A stretch of DNA of 64,000 nucleotides from Galeruca laticollis. Lineage: Eukaryota > Arthropoda > Insecta > Coleoptera > Chrysomelidae. The position numbers and the translations under genes are program-made. This document shows, piece after piece, positions 9,388-21,529 of this stretch (positions are counted from its first letter, which is position 1; each line of letters begins with the position of its first letter). The notes beneath the pieces are model-generated. The model was not told the origin of the DNA and ran no database searches. It was given only the letters and a program-made list of their open reading frames with translations. Location: contig OY998176.1 of assembly GCA_963921935.1 (NCBI GenBank), positions 180,230,445 through 180,294,444 of the forward strand, in the 5' to 3' direction.

Positions 9388-10712
9388 TTTATTAGTAATG
9401 CTGATACTGAACTTTGTAAGCCGAATGGAACTACATTGAAATGATATACCCTACCATTTATTTTGAAACCTACCAAATGTCTACAATCTGGATGTAAAGG
9501 AATTAACCAAAAAGAATGTTTCAAATCTAGTTTTGAAAAAACTTTAGCATTTGTTACTCTACCTAAAATTGATTCTACTGTAAGTGGTGCTTCAAATTCT
9601 GGAACACAACATTTATTAAGATTTCTTGCATCAAGACAGATTCTCACTGAATTATCTTGTTTCCGAACAATCACTACTGGATTAATATATTGTGTGGTGC
9701 TATAACTAATTATGTTATCTCTCAATAAATTATTTAATGCATTATTAACATCCTCCCTATACTTATATGGTATTGGATAACTTTTTGCATGGAATTGTTT
9801 CATGTCTTTTACCTTTATTCTATGAACATAATCTTTAGCTATTCTTGATTCCTCATTTATTAAATATTTATACTTTCCTATTAAATCTACCATTCTATCT
9901 CTCCACTCATTATCACAATCAAAACCTATATTCTCAAGTACCACTCCTTTTATTATGGCATCTTTGGCCTGAATCCTGCTTTCAAAAATCTCTCTTCCAT
10001 TTGACCTACTAACATAATCATATTTATCCTCCCTATTACTTTCATTTAATATTTTATATTCATCATAATTATCATATTTATTCATTTCTTCATCATTCCA
10101 TGTACAAATAATTCTTTCTATAAAAATCTTATCATTTTTTTTATTTTTGCAATTATTTATATTTTCCGAATTATGTTCACAAAAATCCCATATACTAATT
10201 ATATTCGAGTTTTTTACTACCCTTATACTTTCTTGTAATGAAAAATTTAATTCAAACTCTTTATTGATTTTAACAATTCCTTTTTCAAAATTTATTACAA
10301 AGTTATTTTTACTGAGTTCATCACTACCAATAAGTATATCGCATTCCAGATGGTTTACTATTAATAATTGAACTAAAATCTCAAATTTTTCAAAGTGTAT
10401 TTTAGTAACCACTGATCTATTTGTGTATCCTAAAGTTTTTTCATTTATGCCTACTAAGTTAGTTTTAGGAATTTTAATTATATCATTTTTCAAACATTGT
10501 ACTTTATCAACAAATTTTTCTGATATTAAAGAAGCTGTAGATCCTGTATCTAAAATTATGCTAACATTATTGTCGTATATTTTACCATTTAAAATTATTA
10601 AACCTACATTTTTTTGTTCCAGGTGTACATTATTATAATCTCCGAGATCAAGAAATTCACGTGGGTGCATGTATTGACACCTAGTTGCAACATCATACAC
10701 CCATTTTAAAAA
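9375..10712 (-). pseudogene. Element 2 pol, part 1: protease and N-terminal RT
   Basis: 441-aa frame. Residues ~30-150 are an aspartic protease with DTGS at 51-54 and CDILIGSDEL after it. A charged linker leads to RT from about residue 300: SYPIPYKYRED, then VRICLDARNLNKCCVPEFEA and SKLDLKHSFWLIPLHPD with the first catalytic Asp, then FNVVPFGLQSSVSALL. The frame stops at 9375 just before the second RT active-site motif; the next part of RT is in another frame (feature 7334-9387), so one indel lies near 9375-9390. Pol is in the -1 frame relative to gag and begins at a T5A4 run (10704-10712). Confidence 0.92.
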
Positions 10713-12787
10713 TGCGGTTCGGTATCATGTCTATTCCGATAATCTTCTGAGGAACGAGATCTTCCTGTAGATCTGAAATTTTCCTGAGAAGCAAAACTTT
10801 GTGAAGTACATCTTTCTGCACTTCTACCTCTGTGATTTTCATCTACCACATCCACTCGATTAACACGTCTCACATGTTCACCTGAGTCTCGAGAATTTAT
10901 GTCTCTGTTATAACCATTATTGTTATTTTGGTTATCAAAATTTTGTTGGTTTCTTGTATTTTGGTTATAATTATGATTTAGATTGTGACTGTTTTGATTA
11001 CCATTATTCCCCCGATTATAATTGTTATGATTATTTCTTTGGAAGTTATTATTTTGATTTTGGTAATCGCGGAAATTACTATTTTGATTATATCTATTAA
11101 AAATTCTATTTCCATTATTGTTTGCCTGATTATATTGACTGTTCCTATTTTGGAATCCTCTATTAATTTCATTAAAATTTTTGTAATTATAATTATTTTT
11201 AATGTGATTATTTCCATCAATTAATTCATTATAATTCCTATTATTTCGTGCCCTATGTTGATAATTTCTATTCTGGTTACCATCCAAATTTTTATATTGA
11301 ACACTGCCATCTAAGTTTCGTTCAACTCGAGTTAAATATGACAATAGCATATGAAACTGACTAATATTTTGTATGCTTATAGTTTCACAAATTTCACTTT
11401 TATAGTGCCTAGACAAAAACATAATGATTTCTGATTCAGGTATGCTTGGTACAAGGTATTGTGCTTGAGCATACACCTGTAAAGCATAATTAGTTATATT
11501 ATTGCGTTGTGAGTCAAATTTACCAAAATACAATTTTTCACGAACTTTTCCCTGCTGTAACTCACCCCATAAACTGTGTAAAAACAATTTTTCAAAATCA
11601 TCCATATTCTGAATTTTATCTTCCTTACAATTCAACCAAAGTAAGGCCTGACCTGTTAAATTACTCCTCAAAAATTCGTGAAGATTTCCAGTGTTTTCAA
11701 TTCTCCTGGCTCTACTTTTAATTGTTTTTATAAAATTTATAGGGTGTACCTTTCTAAAGTCACCACAAAATTTTGTAGACTCATCAACTTTACTATTACA
11801 ACCAAAATACATAGAACCTGATGACTCACCAATAATACGATTATCTGATAAGTTTTTTACTTCTGCTGTAATATTTGTTAATTTTTGTTCTACCTGTCTC
11901 CTAAAATTTTCCATTAGTTCATTGTTGTTTGGATTGTTTCCTTGTATGCTTTTTTTTTACTCTTCTCTAAATCTTGCTTCTGTCTTTTTGTTTTCGTTTT
12001 CGGCCAGATCCAATGTTGTTTGTATTTCCTTTCGAACATCTTCTTCGAAATCTGTTATTCTCTTGTTAGTTTTTATATTTTCATTAGTTTGCCTTCTTTC
12101 TATCCGTTGCAGATCTTCTTTGAATATCTTTTCTTGTTGCTTGGCTTCTTCTCTTAAGCTCTTGGTCTCTTGTTTTAAGCTTTTCTCTATACCATATATT
12201 TTTGTTTCTTGTTCCCCCATTTTATCTTCTATCTTATCGATTCTTGCCTGATGAAACTCATATCTTCTATCAAAATTTTCTAAAATTGCTTGTATATCAG
12301 ATTGTAACTCATTTTTCACATTTTTTATATCTCCTTTTACTCCTTGGATTTCACTTGTCACCCCTTGGATTTGACTTGTTACCCCATGGATTTCACTTGT
12401 CATCACTTGCATTTGACTTGTCATCATTTGCAAAAATCCTTTTAATTGTATAATATCAATATTTTCTTGAGGATTAGTCTGTTTTGGGCTTTCTTGAAGA
12501 ACTCGAGTATCCTGTTTCTCTTTTTCTTGAGTTCTTCTGTCATCATTGTTACTCTCCTCCACATCATTTCCCAATATTTTGTCCTGTTCATCCAAATTTT
12601 CCAAAGTTTCTTGTTTCCCCTATATATCTCCTTTTCCACATTCACAAGATTCCATTCTGATGGCTTCAATAAGTCTCTTTTGCAGCTCTGCTTCCTCTCC
12701 ACTATCACTTAAATTCCTTTCCACCAAAAGTTCTTTCAATTGTGCTATCATGTATTCCTTTATCTCTAATTCTTGCTTATCAGACAT
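10706..12787 (-). pseudogene. Element 2 gag: SAP-like domain, coiled coil, capsid, Asn-rich tail
   Basis: One frame runs from ATG at 12787 to TAA at 10706 (about 693 codons) but holds two in-frame stops: TAG at 12620-12622 and TAA at 11957-11959. Residues ~10-45 (MIAQLKELLVERNLSDSG, then AELQKRLIEAI) have the helix-Leu-Gly pattern of a SAP DNA-binding domain. Next is a coiled coil with repeats MTSQMQVMTSEIHGVTSQIQ. From about residue 292 comes the capsid (KFCGDFRKVHPINFIKTI, GQALLWLNCKED) of the Retrotrans_gag type. The last ~130 residues are extremely Asn/Arg-rich and carry no CCHC zinc knuckle; they may replace it in RNA binding. Both stops are single codons in otherwise open frame, so recent decay, or less likely stop read-through. 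Confidence 0.85.
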
Positions 12788-13049
12788 GTCGTTTTATTGT
12801 GTATATTATAAATTTACTCTACAATACTGATGATACAAAACAGCAAAAACACCTGAGACGTACCAATCAAGCAAATAGCAAATGTTTCACAGAATCTGAT
12901 AATTATTTTAATATTATTTGTATAAATAAATTGTTTCAAAATGACTACCTGTAATTATTAGTTTATCTGAAGTAGATATTGTTGTTACTAGGAAAAGGAT
13001 AACCTTACGTCTGGAAAATTATTTAGCCCTGTTTTTGAAAAAAAAATAC

Positions 13050-13073
13050 CGCACCACGTTGGGCTGACAAAAT
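13050..13073 (-). other. Element 2 primer-binding site
   Basis: Minus strand reads ATTTTGTCAGCCCAACGTGG immediately after the 5' LTR end CGTCACA. It shares GCCCAACGTG with the site of element 1. The tRNA primer was not identified. Confidence 0.65.
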
Positions 13074-14518
13074 TGTGACGATATTTATTTCTATTGTAAT
13101 ATAAATTTGGAAAATTAAAATGAAATTTTGTTTAATGTCGCTGTCAAATTATAAATTGTCACACTTGGGCTTTAACAAACAGTTTATTTTATCAAATTTG
13201 AATTTCTGGGCTCCGGCTATATAATAATTTTCACTAGATTTAAATTTTAGTTTTATGTAACTTTATCTTAATTGAGAACTCTTTGCTTCCGCACTCTGGG
13301 CGTACGGGTTCAATATCTCATTTTTCCAGACCTATGGCCTCCAACTGTGTCAGACATTCACTATATTATAACACAATAAACTACTCCAAATAAAAAAAAA
13401 ACTGATCAATTCCAAAATACGTCTATTACTTTGTAAAGTTTGTAATTTTGAATAACGAATTACCAAATTTAAGTTAACAATAAATATACATGAAGAATTA
13501 AAGATTATTATTATTGGACGTAATAGATGGAATGGATTCTCTCTACTAAATAAAAGAGAAGAAACTTAACCTATAAATTTACAATGAAAAATACTGAACA
13601 ATGATGATTTCTCGGACAAAATATTAATAAGACTTGTTACCTTGCAGTTCAATTGTCAAATACACTTAATAAAGGAAATCCTCTTCAATAATTATTGAAC
13701 TCCTCACTAAACCAAAACATAAGGTATGTACCATTTAACTTTTATTATTCTTTTTATAAATTCTGGGAAATTATCCCCTTTACCATTCATATATCTTTCA
13801 AATATTTTCTTATCTCTTCAATTTACATATCATCCAGGAATGTTCATGAAATTTTTTTATGTAAAACGAATCCAATTCAGCCTTCTTTCTTTTTCTCTTT
13901 ATATCTTATATTGTATGTTCAAAAGACCTCCATTTCATCAATTATATCTCTTTTTTGAAATCTCTGACCTCTTTTAAAATTATTTTAACTCTTGACAGCT
14001 CATTCAAAAATTTCTTCCTGACACTATATTATTTATCTCTTAGTCACCTGGATTTGTATCTTTTGGTTACCGCAAACAATCAGAGAGTAGTCATTAGACA
14101 GAACAAGTATCCTTTCTCCTTACTCATCACTAACTTTCTTCTATAACCTTAAATTGTCACCATTTGTCACCCGCACTTGACAAATATAAATTTTATAACA
14201 TACTCTGTATGTTCGGTAAATTACTCTACCTTCCTATAATTAAAATGCTACATAATATCTAAAATAATTTACAATCAATAAAATGATCTTCTATACTCCT
14301 GGACTTTGGTCAATGGCTTGTGAAGGTATGTTTCTATATTACACTGTACAATTTTGATTTAATTTCAATTTCAAAATCTTCACCTAACTTCTGATTAATT
14401 ACTTAGGTACTTTTCAAATTCCTACAGTGTGTGCCAAATTTATCTAATATTTTATAAATCATTTATTGTTATTTGGTACATTATTCTAGCTAAAATTTTC
14501 TAAGACAATTTATTTGTC

Positions 14519-14524
<6 letters not shown>
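13074..14524 (-). repeat. Element 2: 5' LTR (1451 bp)
   Basis: Partner of 5763-7206. Its outer end reads TTAATA in place of TTAACA, and runs straight into TA repeats, so the terminal CA has changed or been blurred by the microsatellite. Drives minus-strand transcription toward gag if active. Confidence 0.95.
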
Positions 14525-14564
<40 letters not shown>

Positions 14565-15000
14565 ATTATATTTTATTATTTATACAATACAGTATTATTT
14601 AATATAGTATTTGTTTTACCTCGGCTAGCTCAATATGTTAATTTTTTATTAACTGTTATATTTATATTTATTTATCTCAGTCGGAAGTATGAGACTCCTC
14701 CCTTTGAGTTCAGGATGCATTAATACCAGTGATTGTCAAATTTAATTCAAACCTTACCTTTTTTCTTGTAAAATTTTTTTTATGAAAATTAATTTCTGAA
14801 GTTTCTCCTATATAAAATTATTGAAATATGTTGACAATAGAAAATTTTCTGATGGATGTGATGAGAATAAAAAACCAACACTCAAATGTAAACAATTTAA
14901 TAAATTATTATGAAAATTTGCAATAAGATTTCAACATTGAAAATTGTATTTTTGTTCCACCCTATATCAGATACATTTCTCAGTATAAGAATGTTCCTAT
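14525..15000. other. Intergenic, AT-rich; no gene seen
   Basis: Starts with the end of the TA tract. The sequence does not continue the missing end of the element 1 LTR, so element 2 did not simply split that LTR. No coding or RNA feature supported. Confidence 0.6.
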
Positions 15001-15317
15001 CAGTGCGTCGGCGCATAAATCTGAACGCATGCGCTGTTATAATTGAAACGATAGGAGGATACTCTCCCCTCTATAAGAAATAGCTTTACTGTTAAACACA
15101 CTACCAGCGCGTCTATAATGGTGAAACAATTTTAATGATATAAACTTCAAATAATCAATTACATATAAGTATACTTAGTTAAAATTATGTGAGTGAGTTG
15201 ATAGTGAAGACAGTAATAGGCAAATAGTTATTCATGCTGAAGATAAAAGAGAGAATGAGAGGTTATGTGAAAATTCATGATGCTCGTGAACATATACAGT
15301 GAATTATATTATATCAA
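15000..15317 (+). promoter_or_regulatory. Possible promoter and 5' non-coding exon
   Basis: A short GC-rich, CpG-containing patch stands out from AT-rich surroundings. It has the palindrome CGCATGCG within AACGCATGCGCTG near 15025, close to the NRF-1/Ewg consensus. A TATA-like CTCTATAAGAAA follows near 15070. A strong splice donor (CAA|GTAAGTA) occurs near 15318, so 15100-15317 could be a 5' UTR exon spliced to 16358. The evidence is signal-level only. Confidence 0.25.
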
Positions 15318-15318
15318 G

Positions 15319-16357
15319 TAAGTACAAATATTATTATTAACTAAAACTGTTCAATTCTCAATTGAGATAAAATTATGATGCATCATATGATAAATGTTCT
15401 TGGCCATTTAATGAGTTTATTCAATTTTAACGTTCTGATAAATTTTAATGTTCACTTTCTTTATAAAGAATTATATGGAATTCCAATGAATGTAATTGTA
15501 AAGACACCCTTAATATTGAATTCTCTACCGGGCTGCAACTCGCATCTCCAAATTCTTGTAGATATCTCTCAGGAGATATTCACTTTCTACACTTCTTCAT
15601 CCCTACACAGGATTATAAACAATAGTTAAATGCTTTGATTTACCTTTGATTGTGTTTTTCAACATTTATACCAATTTCTGATAAAATTTTAAACAAAAAG
15701 TCTCTCTATCGACGCTTCCTCTCCATCACCCGAAAACTCTCTTCTCTTGTTTTCAAAATCAACAACCTCCTCGCTTGATTAATCCAAAGCTCACTTATCT
15801 GTTATTTTGAATAAAAAATTGTCATTTCGAAGTGTTTTAATTCTAAATCTGAATTGTTTAATTTAATTGTTCTGGAGGATATTCACACTAGATCACTATT
15901 ATTTCTATTGTATTAAGGAATATATATCATATCCTTTTTCCATAATACAATAGCTAATTTACATATAAACATGTTGTTTAGATATTTTTCTAAATAATTA
16001 TTTTTACAAAAACTACAACCTAAATTATTAATTTACCTATATGTAATTGATCCTTTTTTTAATTTTCAATCTTATTTTATATTTATATCATATAAACTAT
16101 TGATTATTTTTGTTTTTGATATTATTTTTCAGTATGCAATAAATAATCAATAAAATTAAGTTGGCAATTATAAATTTACTAAGATTCATTACTTCCTGTT
16201 TATTAATTTCCCTTTCATAAGTTTGAGCTGCGTTCCATCTATCTTTTCATATACACTTTTCAACTCTTCATGAAATTATAAACTTTTACTATTGGAACAT
16301 GTGTAATTATGCTAATCAAACACTAGACTAAATATTCTTTTGTTTTAATTCTTTTAG
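15319..16357. other. Probable intron or intergenic; no gene seen
   Basis: AT-rich. A short ORF at 15375-15629 has no recognisable domain and is considered chance. The 3' end has a good polypyrimidine tract and TTTTAG acceptor at 16357. Confidence 0.4.
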
Positions 16358-16465
16358 GTTTCAAGTTATAATATGGCAATTAATATCTACAGATATTCCT
16401 ACAGCAGTGTTCAGCACATTGTGGAACTCATTGACTTTGACATATATTCGGAATTACTTGTGCAG
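16358..16465 (+). CDS. Candidate small internal exon (36 codons)
   Basis: Between an acceptor (TTTAATTCTTTTAG) and a donor (GTGCAG|GTAAC) there are 108 bases open in the frame that contains ATGGCAATTAATATC (Met codon at 16372). The peptide has SSVQHIVELIDFDIYSELL. The length is a multiple of three. No domain recognised and no downstream exon found, so this is a signal-based guess. Confidence 0.25.
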
Positions 16466-17138
16466 GTAACTTTTTGTATTTAATTGAATAATATTGTGTT
16501 TGGTATATGTTCTCATAATCCTTTTTAAAATAATCACATTCATATTTAATAAGATTGATACATATTTCACTAATTTTTATATAACTTTATACTTAAATTG
16601 TCATTTTCTTGCTAATGGTTGTGTCTACTGACACACCTCCTGTGATAATCTATACTTTTTATGATAATTATTTGTGTAAATTTGTTTCCAGAACTAGGTA
16701 ACTAGTTCAATATATATACAGTATGTCTACTCAAGTTAGTTAGAACCATATGGAATTTTTTTTGATATTGGTTTATTTAAAAAAAGTTATTCCTGATAAA
16801 AAGTTCTGCATGCTCCAAAGCTTAATGCAACCCATCAGATGTCAAGTTTGTCAAGCCTTATATGAGGTTTGTCAAAAAAATATGAATTTTGCTCAGGAGT
16901 AAAGTACCATTATTTCCTACAATACAGAAAATGTTGTCGAGTGAATGTATTTTGAAATGAACGTTATATTCAAATATGCAATTATGTAGCATGAAAATTC
17001 AGATTTTGTGATTACTAACTTTCATTCTATATAAATTATTCTATCTAGATACAAATGAATGTAATCTAGAATGCATTGACATGAAATATTTGAAACTGAA
17101 ACTCATTGTGAGTTGGCTTTTATGAAATTACCATCAAA
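16466..17138. other. Non-coding; no gene seen
   Basis: AT-rich, with a stretch near 16740-16920 containing simple phrases (CCTGATAAAAAGTTCTGCATG) that look like a dispersed-repeat tail. Not identified. Confidence 0.4.
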
Positions 17139-17267
17139 ATGGCAAATTTACTAAATTGTGAAGGAAAAATAGAAATTGTGTTAATTGTTGGAGAAAACTA
17201 CAAAACACATCTCTAGACAGCAAATCTTTTTAATAATAGATATCCGCATAGAAATAAAATGAAATGA
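17139..17267 (+). pseudogene. Transposon-associated helix-turn-helix fragment
   Basis: ATG followed by 25 codons (ANLLNCEGKIEIVLIVGENY), a TAG stop, then TANLFNNRYPHRNK in the same frame. This is the pattern of the N-terminal helix-turn-helix (DUF4817 type) of a multicopy insect transposon-associated gene, in which M-x-NYTxxE...LLIYGEC...AARLYxERYPxR is typical. Only the first ~42 codons remain, with one stop. No transposase follows. Confidence 0.5.
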
Positions 17268-17814
17268 AATGAAGGCCAGTGGAAGTGAAAATAATTTTAA
17301 GAATAAACGTCACAAACAGGTTGCCAATGCGGACACTGAATTTGGAATGATGTTTTCTGTCATACGAGATCCAAAAATGCCATTATCCAAATGGCCCTCT
17401 GGAATCCAAAATACTCCAAGTAAGAAATATCAAGAATACAAACCCCAATTCTTACACACACTACTACAGATATTCGATTTGAATTGTGCGCTCTGATGCA
17501 AGGAAATTTGAAAGAAGGAATAAAACTTAAATTTTCATGCTAAATGGATGTAATTACATATTTAAATATGTTTTATTGAGTATAACTTTACTTCATAACA
17601 TTCTTCTGTATTGTAAAAAAATACGGCTAATTATTACTCTTGAGAAGAAATCATATTTTTTGACCAACCTCATAGGGTCTCTGCTAAAAATGGAAAAGTG
17701 AAATTTTTGCGCTCCCCTCCCCACCAAATAGGTTTGAAATTCAACAAACAACTATGCAAAATCTTGACGCATCTATGATAATAATGACCTTCCTAACATA
17801 ATTTGGTTGAGGTA

Positions 17815-19140
17815 CAGAGATACAGGGTTGAATTATATTTTTATAACTTACGTATACAAAATTTACTTTGTGACATCGAAAACCGTTTCACAAAATAACC
17901 ATTACCGCATCGTTTTTGTTGATCTTTTATACAGTTGCGTACACTGTTACACGTATGGCTGACAGACTGACATTTATATCCGACATTAGTTGTTAAATTT
18001 TTTACAAATTTTGAGAATTAAAATAAATTAAATAGAAACAATATATATTAAAAGTAAACAATATATAATTATGAGTTCTGATGGATTGCATGATAATTTG
18101 CTGTTTAGTTCTATATTTTACATAAATTCCAAATTATGTATTAGTTACTTAATGAACATTCAAATTCCAAAATTCTGTCAACCGTTACTTATAATATATA
18201 TTAAGGTTACCAACATAAATGAAGAAGCACAAAAATGCCTTATTACAATTTTATTTTTACTAAAAACATTTTTGCACGTTCATTATAAAAAATAGTATGT
18301 ATAACTCTTATCACAATGACTTTTTGTAGTACTCGTTCTTTGCTCAACTCACCGCTTCGCGGTTCATTGCGTTGCACCCGCACTAAAAAACCTGTGATTG
18401 TGACACTTGTTTTACAAATAACTATTTCCTACTTGTAATAAATTAACTTTCCAATGTTACTATCAATTATTCGTGAGAAACCTTCAGACTTTGGAAGATT
18501 CAAAACTGTTCAAAATTGAAAATCAAGATAGTTATTTGTATAACAAGTGTCACAATGACTCGTTTTGTAGAACGGGTGCAGTTTCCGCAAAGAACCGCGA
18601 AGCAGTGATTACTACAAAAAGTCATTGTGATAAGAGTTTTACATACTATTTTTTATAATGAACGTGCAAAAATGTTTTTGTTAAAAATAAAATTGTTAAT
18701 TAGAGATTTTTGTGTTTCTTTATTTATGTTGGTAACTTTCACATATATAAGTAACAGTTGACAGAATTCGTAAGTAACAGATGGCAGAATTTTTAAATTT
18801 GAATGTTCATTAAGTTACTAATACATAATTTGGAATTTATGTATTATATGGAACTAAACAGCGAACTATCATGCACTCCATCAGAACTTATAATTATATA
18901 TTGTTTATTCCTAATATATATTGTTTCTATTCAATTTATTTTAATTCTTCAAAATTCAAAGAAAATGTATCAACTAATGTCAGTCTGTCAGCCAACCGTT
19001 AAGCAGTGCATGCAACTGTATAAAAAGTTATAAAAAACGATGTCGTTATTTTTGTGAAATTGTTTTCGATGTCACAAAGAAAATTTTGTACACGTGAATT
19101 ATAAAAATTCTGTTGTGTATCTGTTCTAGGATTTACACAG
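17815..19140. repeat. Long imperfect foldback (inverted repeat) element
   Basis: Two ~600-base arms (about 17815-18430 and 18520-19140) are imperfect reverse complements around a loop of roughly 100 bases. Shared landmarks include the outer GATGTCACAAAG, AAAACGATG and TGTATAAAAAG, and the inner AGTTATTTGTA...CAAGTGTCACAATGACT and GAACCGCGAAGC. Related inner sequence occurs at 31650-31770 and its mirror 37605-37725. ORFs at 18071-18295 and 18803-19033 are mirror images of one another and not genes. Probably a non-autonomous foldback transposon. Confidence 0.7.
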
Positions 19141-19654
19141 GATAAGATGGAGTGTATGTGTTAAATTTCGTTCAATTTCTTATTATATTCAATAAATTAA
19201 AAAAATTCAAACATTTAAAATTTTTAAGTTTGGACCACAAAAATTATACCTCTCCATTTTTAACGGAGCCTTTAATACTCATATTATATCAGTCTTCATT
19301 TTTTTGAATTCTCTCTTAACTTAGCGTAATATTGCATATTCTCTACAATAACAATTTTAAATAGTTAGCTACAACTACGCCATTTTGCATCAACCATGCT
19401 TTGTAGATTTAGACGATTGTAGTAAACTACACCGTTACTTACTGAACAGATAGAAGTTTCACAGCAACGACAACACACACCGTTCTCACCAAAATTGAAC
19501 AGCTATGTAACATAAATTATTGTAAATTGGTAATGCGAACTCTGTGGGTTATCTGTGATACAATCCTACTAACTGCGACTTGTAAAAGGAACGAATGCTG
19601 GCAATTTCGCTATGTCGCATGCGCGGTACGTCAAAAACTATAGGAGCAAGCCAA
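19141..19654 (-). promoter_or_regulatory. Possible minus-strand promoter region
   Basis: Contains GTCGCATGCGCGG near 19615, another NRF-1/Ewg-like palindrome, and downstream on the minus strand a strong donor (TTCA|GTAAGTAAC) near 19442. No following exon found. Speculative. Confidence 0.2.
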
Positions 19655-21440
19655 GTTTATATCCCGCAAAATAGTATAAATAATGTTAAGAATACTACGT
19701 TGAAATAACGGGCATAAAAAGCGTTTTTGTAAATGCATATGAGTTCAATTAAGTCGTTATTTTCAAATTTAAAAAAGCGTTGTATGTACAACGTGTTAAA
19801 AAACATTACTGTATAACCGTTTATATCACGCGAAATAGTATGAATAATGTTAAAATTACTACTTTGAAATAACGGGCATTAAAAGCGTTTTTGTGAATGG
19901 ATATGAGTTCAATTATATCGTGGTTTTCAAATTTGGAAAAGCATTGTGAAAACAACATAGGTATTATAAATATTTACTGGATGACATTGCATATAACGGA
20001 AAATAATATAAATAATGTTGAAAATATTACGTTAAGATAACGGGACTAGAAAGTAGAAAGCGTTTTTGTAAATGCATATGAGTTCAATTAAGTCGTTGTT
20101 TTCAGATTTAAAAAAGCGTTGTATATACAACGTGGTAAAAACATAGCTGTTTAACTATTTATATCACGCGAAGTAGTATGAATAATGTTAAAAATACTAC
20201 ATTGAAATAACGGGCATAAAAAGAGTTTTTGTAAATGCGTATGAGTTCAATCGAGTCGTTGTTTTCAAATTTGAAAAAGCATTGTGAGAACCACATAGGT
20301 ATTATAAACATTCACTGGATGACATTGTATATCACGGAAAATAGTATAAATAATGTTGAAAATATTACGTTAAAATAACGGGATTAGAAAGTAGAAAGCG
20401 TTTTTGTAAATGCATATGAGTTCAATTAAGTCGTTGTTTTCAGATTTAAAAAACCGTTGTATATACAACGTGGTAAAAACATTGCTGTTTAACTATTTAT
20501 ATCACGCGAAATAGTATGAATAATGTTAAAAATACTACATTGAAATAACGAGCATAAAAAGAGTTCATGTAAATGCGTATGAGTTTAATCGAGTCGTTGT
20601 TTCCAAATTTGAAAAAGCATTGTGACAACAACATAGGTATTATAAACATTTACTGGATGACATTGTATATCACGGAAAATAGTATAAATAATGTTGAAAC
20701 TATTACGTTAAAATAACGGAATTAAAAAGTAGGAATCGTTTTTGTAAATGCATATGAGTTCAATTGAGTCGTTGTTTTCAGATTTAAAAAAGCCGTTGTA
20801 TATACAACGTGGTAAAAACATTGCTGTTTAACTATTTATACCACGCGAAATAGTATGAATGATGTTAAAAATACTACATTGAAATAACGGGCATAAAAAG
20901 AGTTTTTGTAAATGCGTATGAGTTCAAATTCAAAAAAGCATTGTGAGAACAACATATTATGAACATTTACTGGATAACATTTTATATCACGGATAATAGT
21001 ATAAATAATGTTGAAAATATTACGTTAAAATAACGGGATTAGAAAGCGTTTTTGTAAATCCATATGAGTTTAATTAAATTTTAAGATTTAAAAAAGCGTT
21101 GTATATAAGACATGTGAAAAACATTACGGTATTTCCGTCTATATCACGCGAAATAGTATAAATAATGTTGAAAATACTACGTTCAAATAACGGACATAAT
21201 AAGCATTTTTGTAAATACTATTGAGTCGTTGTTTTCAAATTCAAAAAAGGGTTGTATGTACAGCGTGTTAAAAACATTTCTGTATAACCGTCTATAACTC
21301 GCGAAATGGTATAAATAATGTTTAAAAATACTACGTTGAAATAACGGCCATAAAAACCGTTTTTGAAAATACATGTAGGTTAAGCTAAATCGTTGTTTTC
21401 GAATTTGAAAAAACGTTTGGAATATAACGTTTTGAGTTGA
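19655..21440. repeat. Satellite array, ~170-bp monomers in alternating A/B dimers
   Basis: About eleven copies of a unit beginning ATCACGCGAAATAGTATGAA; starts near 19658, 19824, 19991, 20162, 20331, 20501, 20670, 20840, 20984, 21140 and 21294. Alternate monomers fall in two types: A has CGTTGTATATACAACG (a perfect 16-base palindrome), B has CATTGTGAGAACAACATAGG and ATCACGGAAAATAG. This gives a ~340-bp dimeric higher-order repeat in the middle of the array; the last three monomers are shorter (144-156 bp). No coding capacity. Confidence 0.9.
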
Positions 21441-21529
21441 ACCAATTTGTCAACGTTGAAAATTCAACAAGTAACGTTGAAATAACATTAAAACGGTATA
21501 AAAACGTTTTTTTTACGTAGGAGTGTTTA

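Larger units (their letters stand above)
5763..14524 (-). mobile_element. Element 2: complete Ty3/gypsy LTR retrotransposon, inactivated
   Basis: Structure on the minus strand: 5' LTR 13074-14524, primer-binding site, gag 12787-10706, pol (protease, RT, RNase H, integrase) 10712-7334, polypurine tract, 3' LTR 5763-7206. The domain order places it in Ty3/gypsy; there is no envelope gene in the 127 bases between pol and LTR. By eye about 20 substitutions separate the 1.44-kb LTRs, so the insertion is fairly recent (near 1-2% divergence). Coding damage: two stops in gag, a frame break in RT and a changed RT active site. The target-site duplication cannot be told apart from the surrounding TA repeats. 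Confidence 0.93.

Noticed and set aside
10985..12251. Plus-strand ORFs rich in Ile, Leu and Ser
   Set aside because: Shadows of the Asn- and Glu-rich gag on the minus strand.
18071..19033. Two ORFs of ~75 aa
   Set aside because: Mirror images within the foldback repeat, not conserved as protein.
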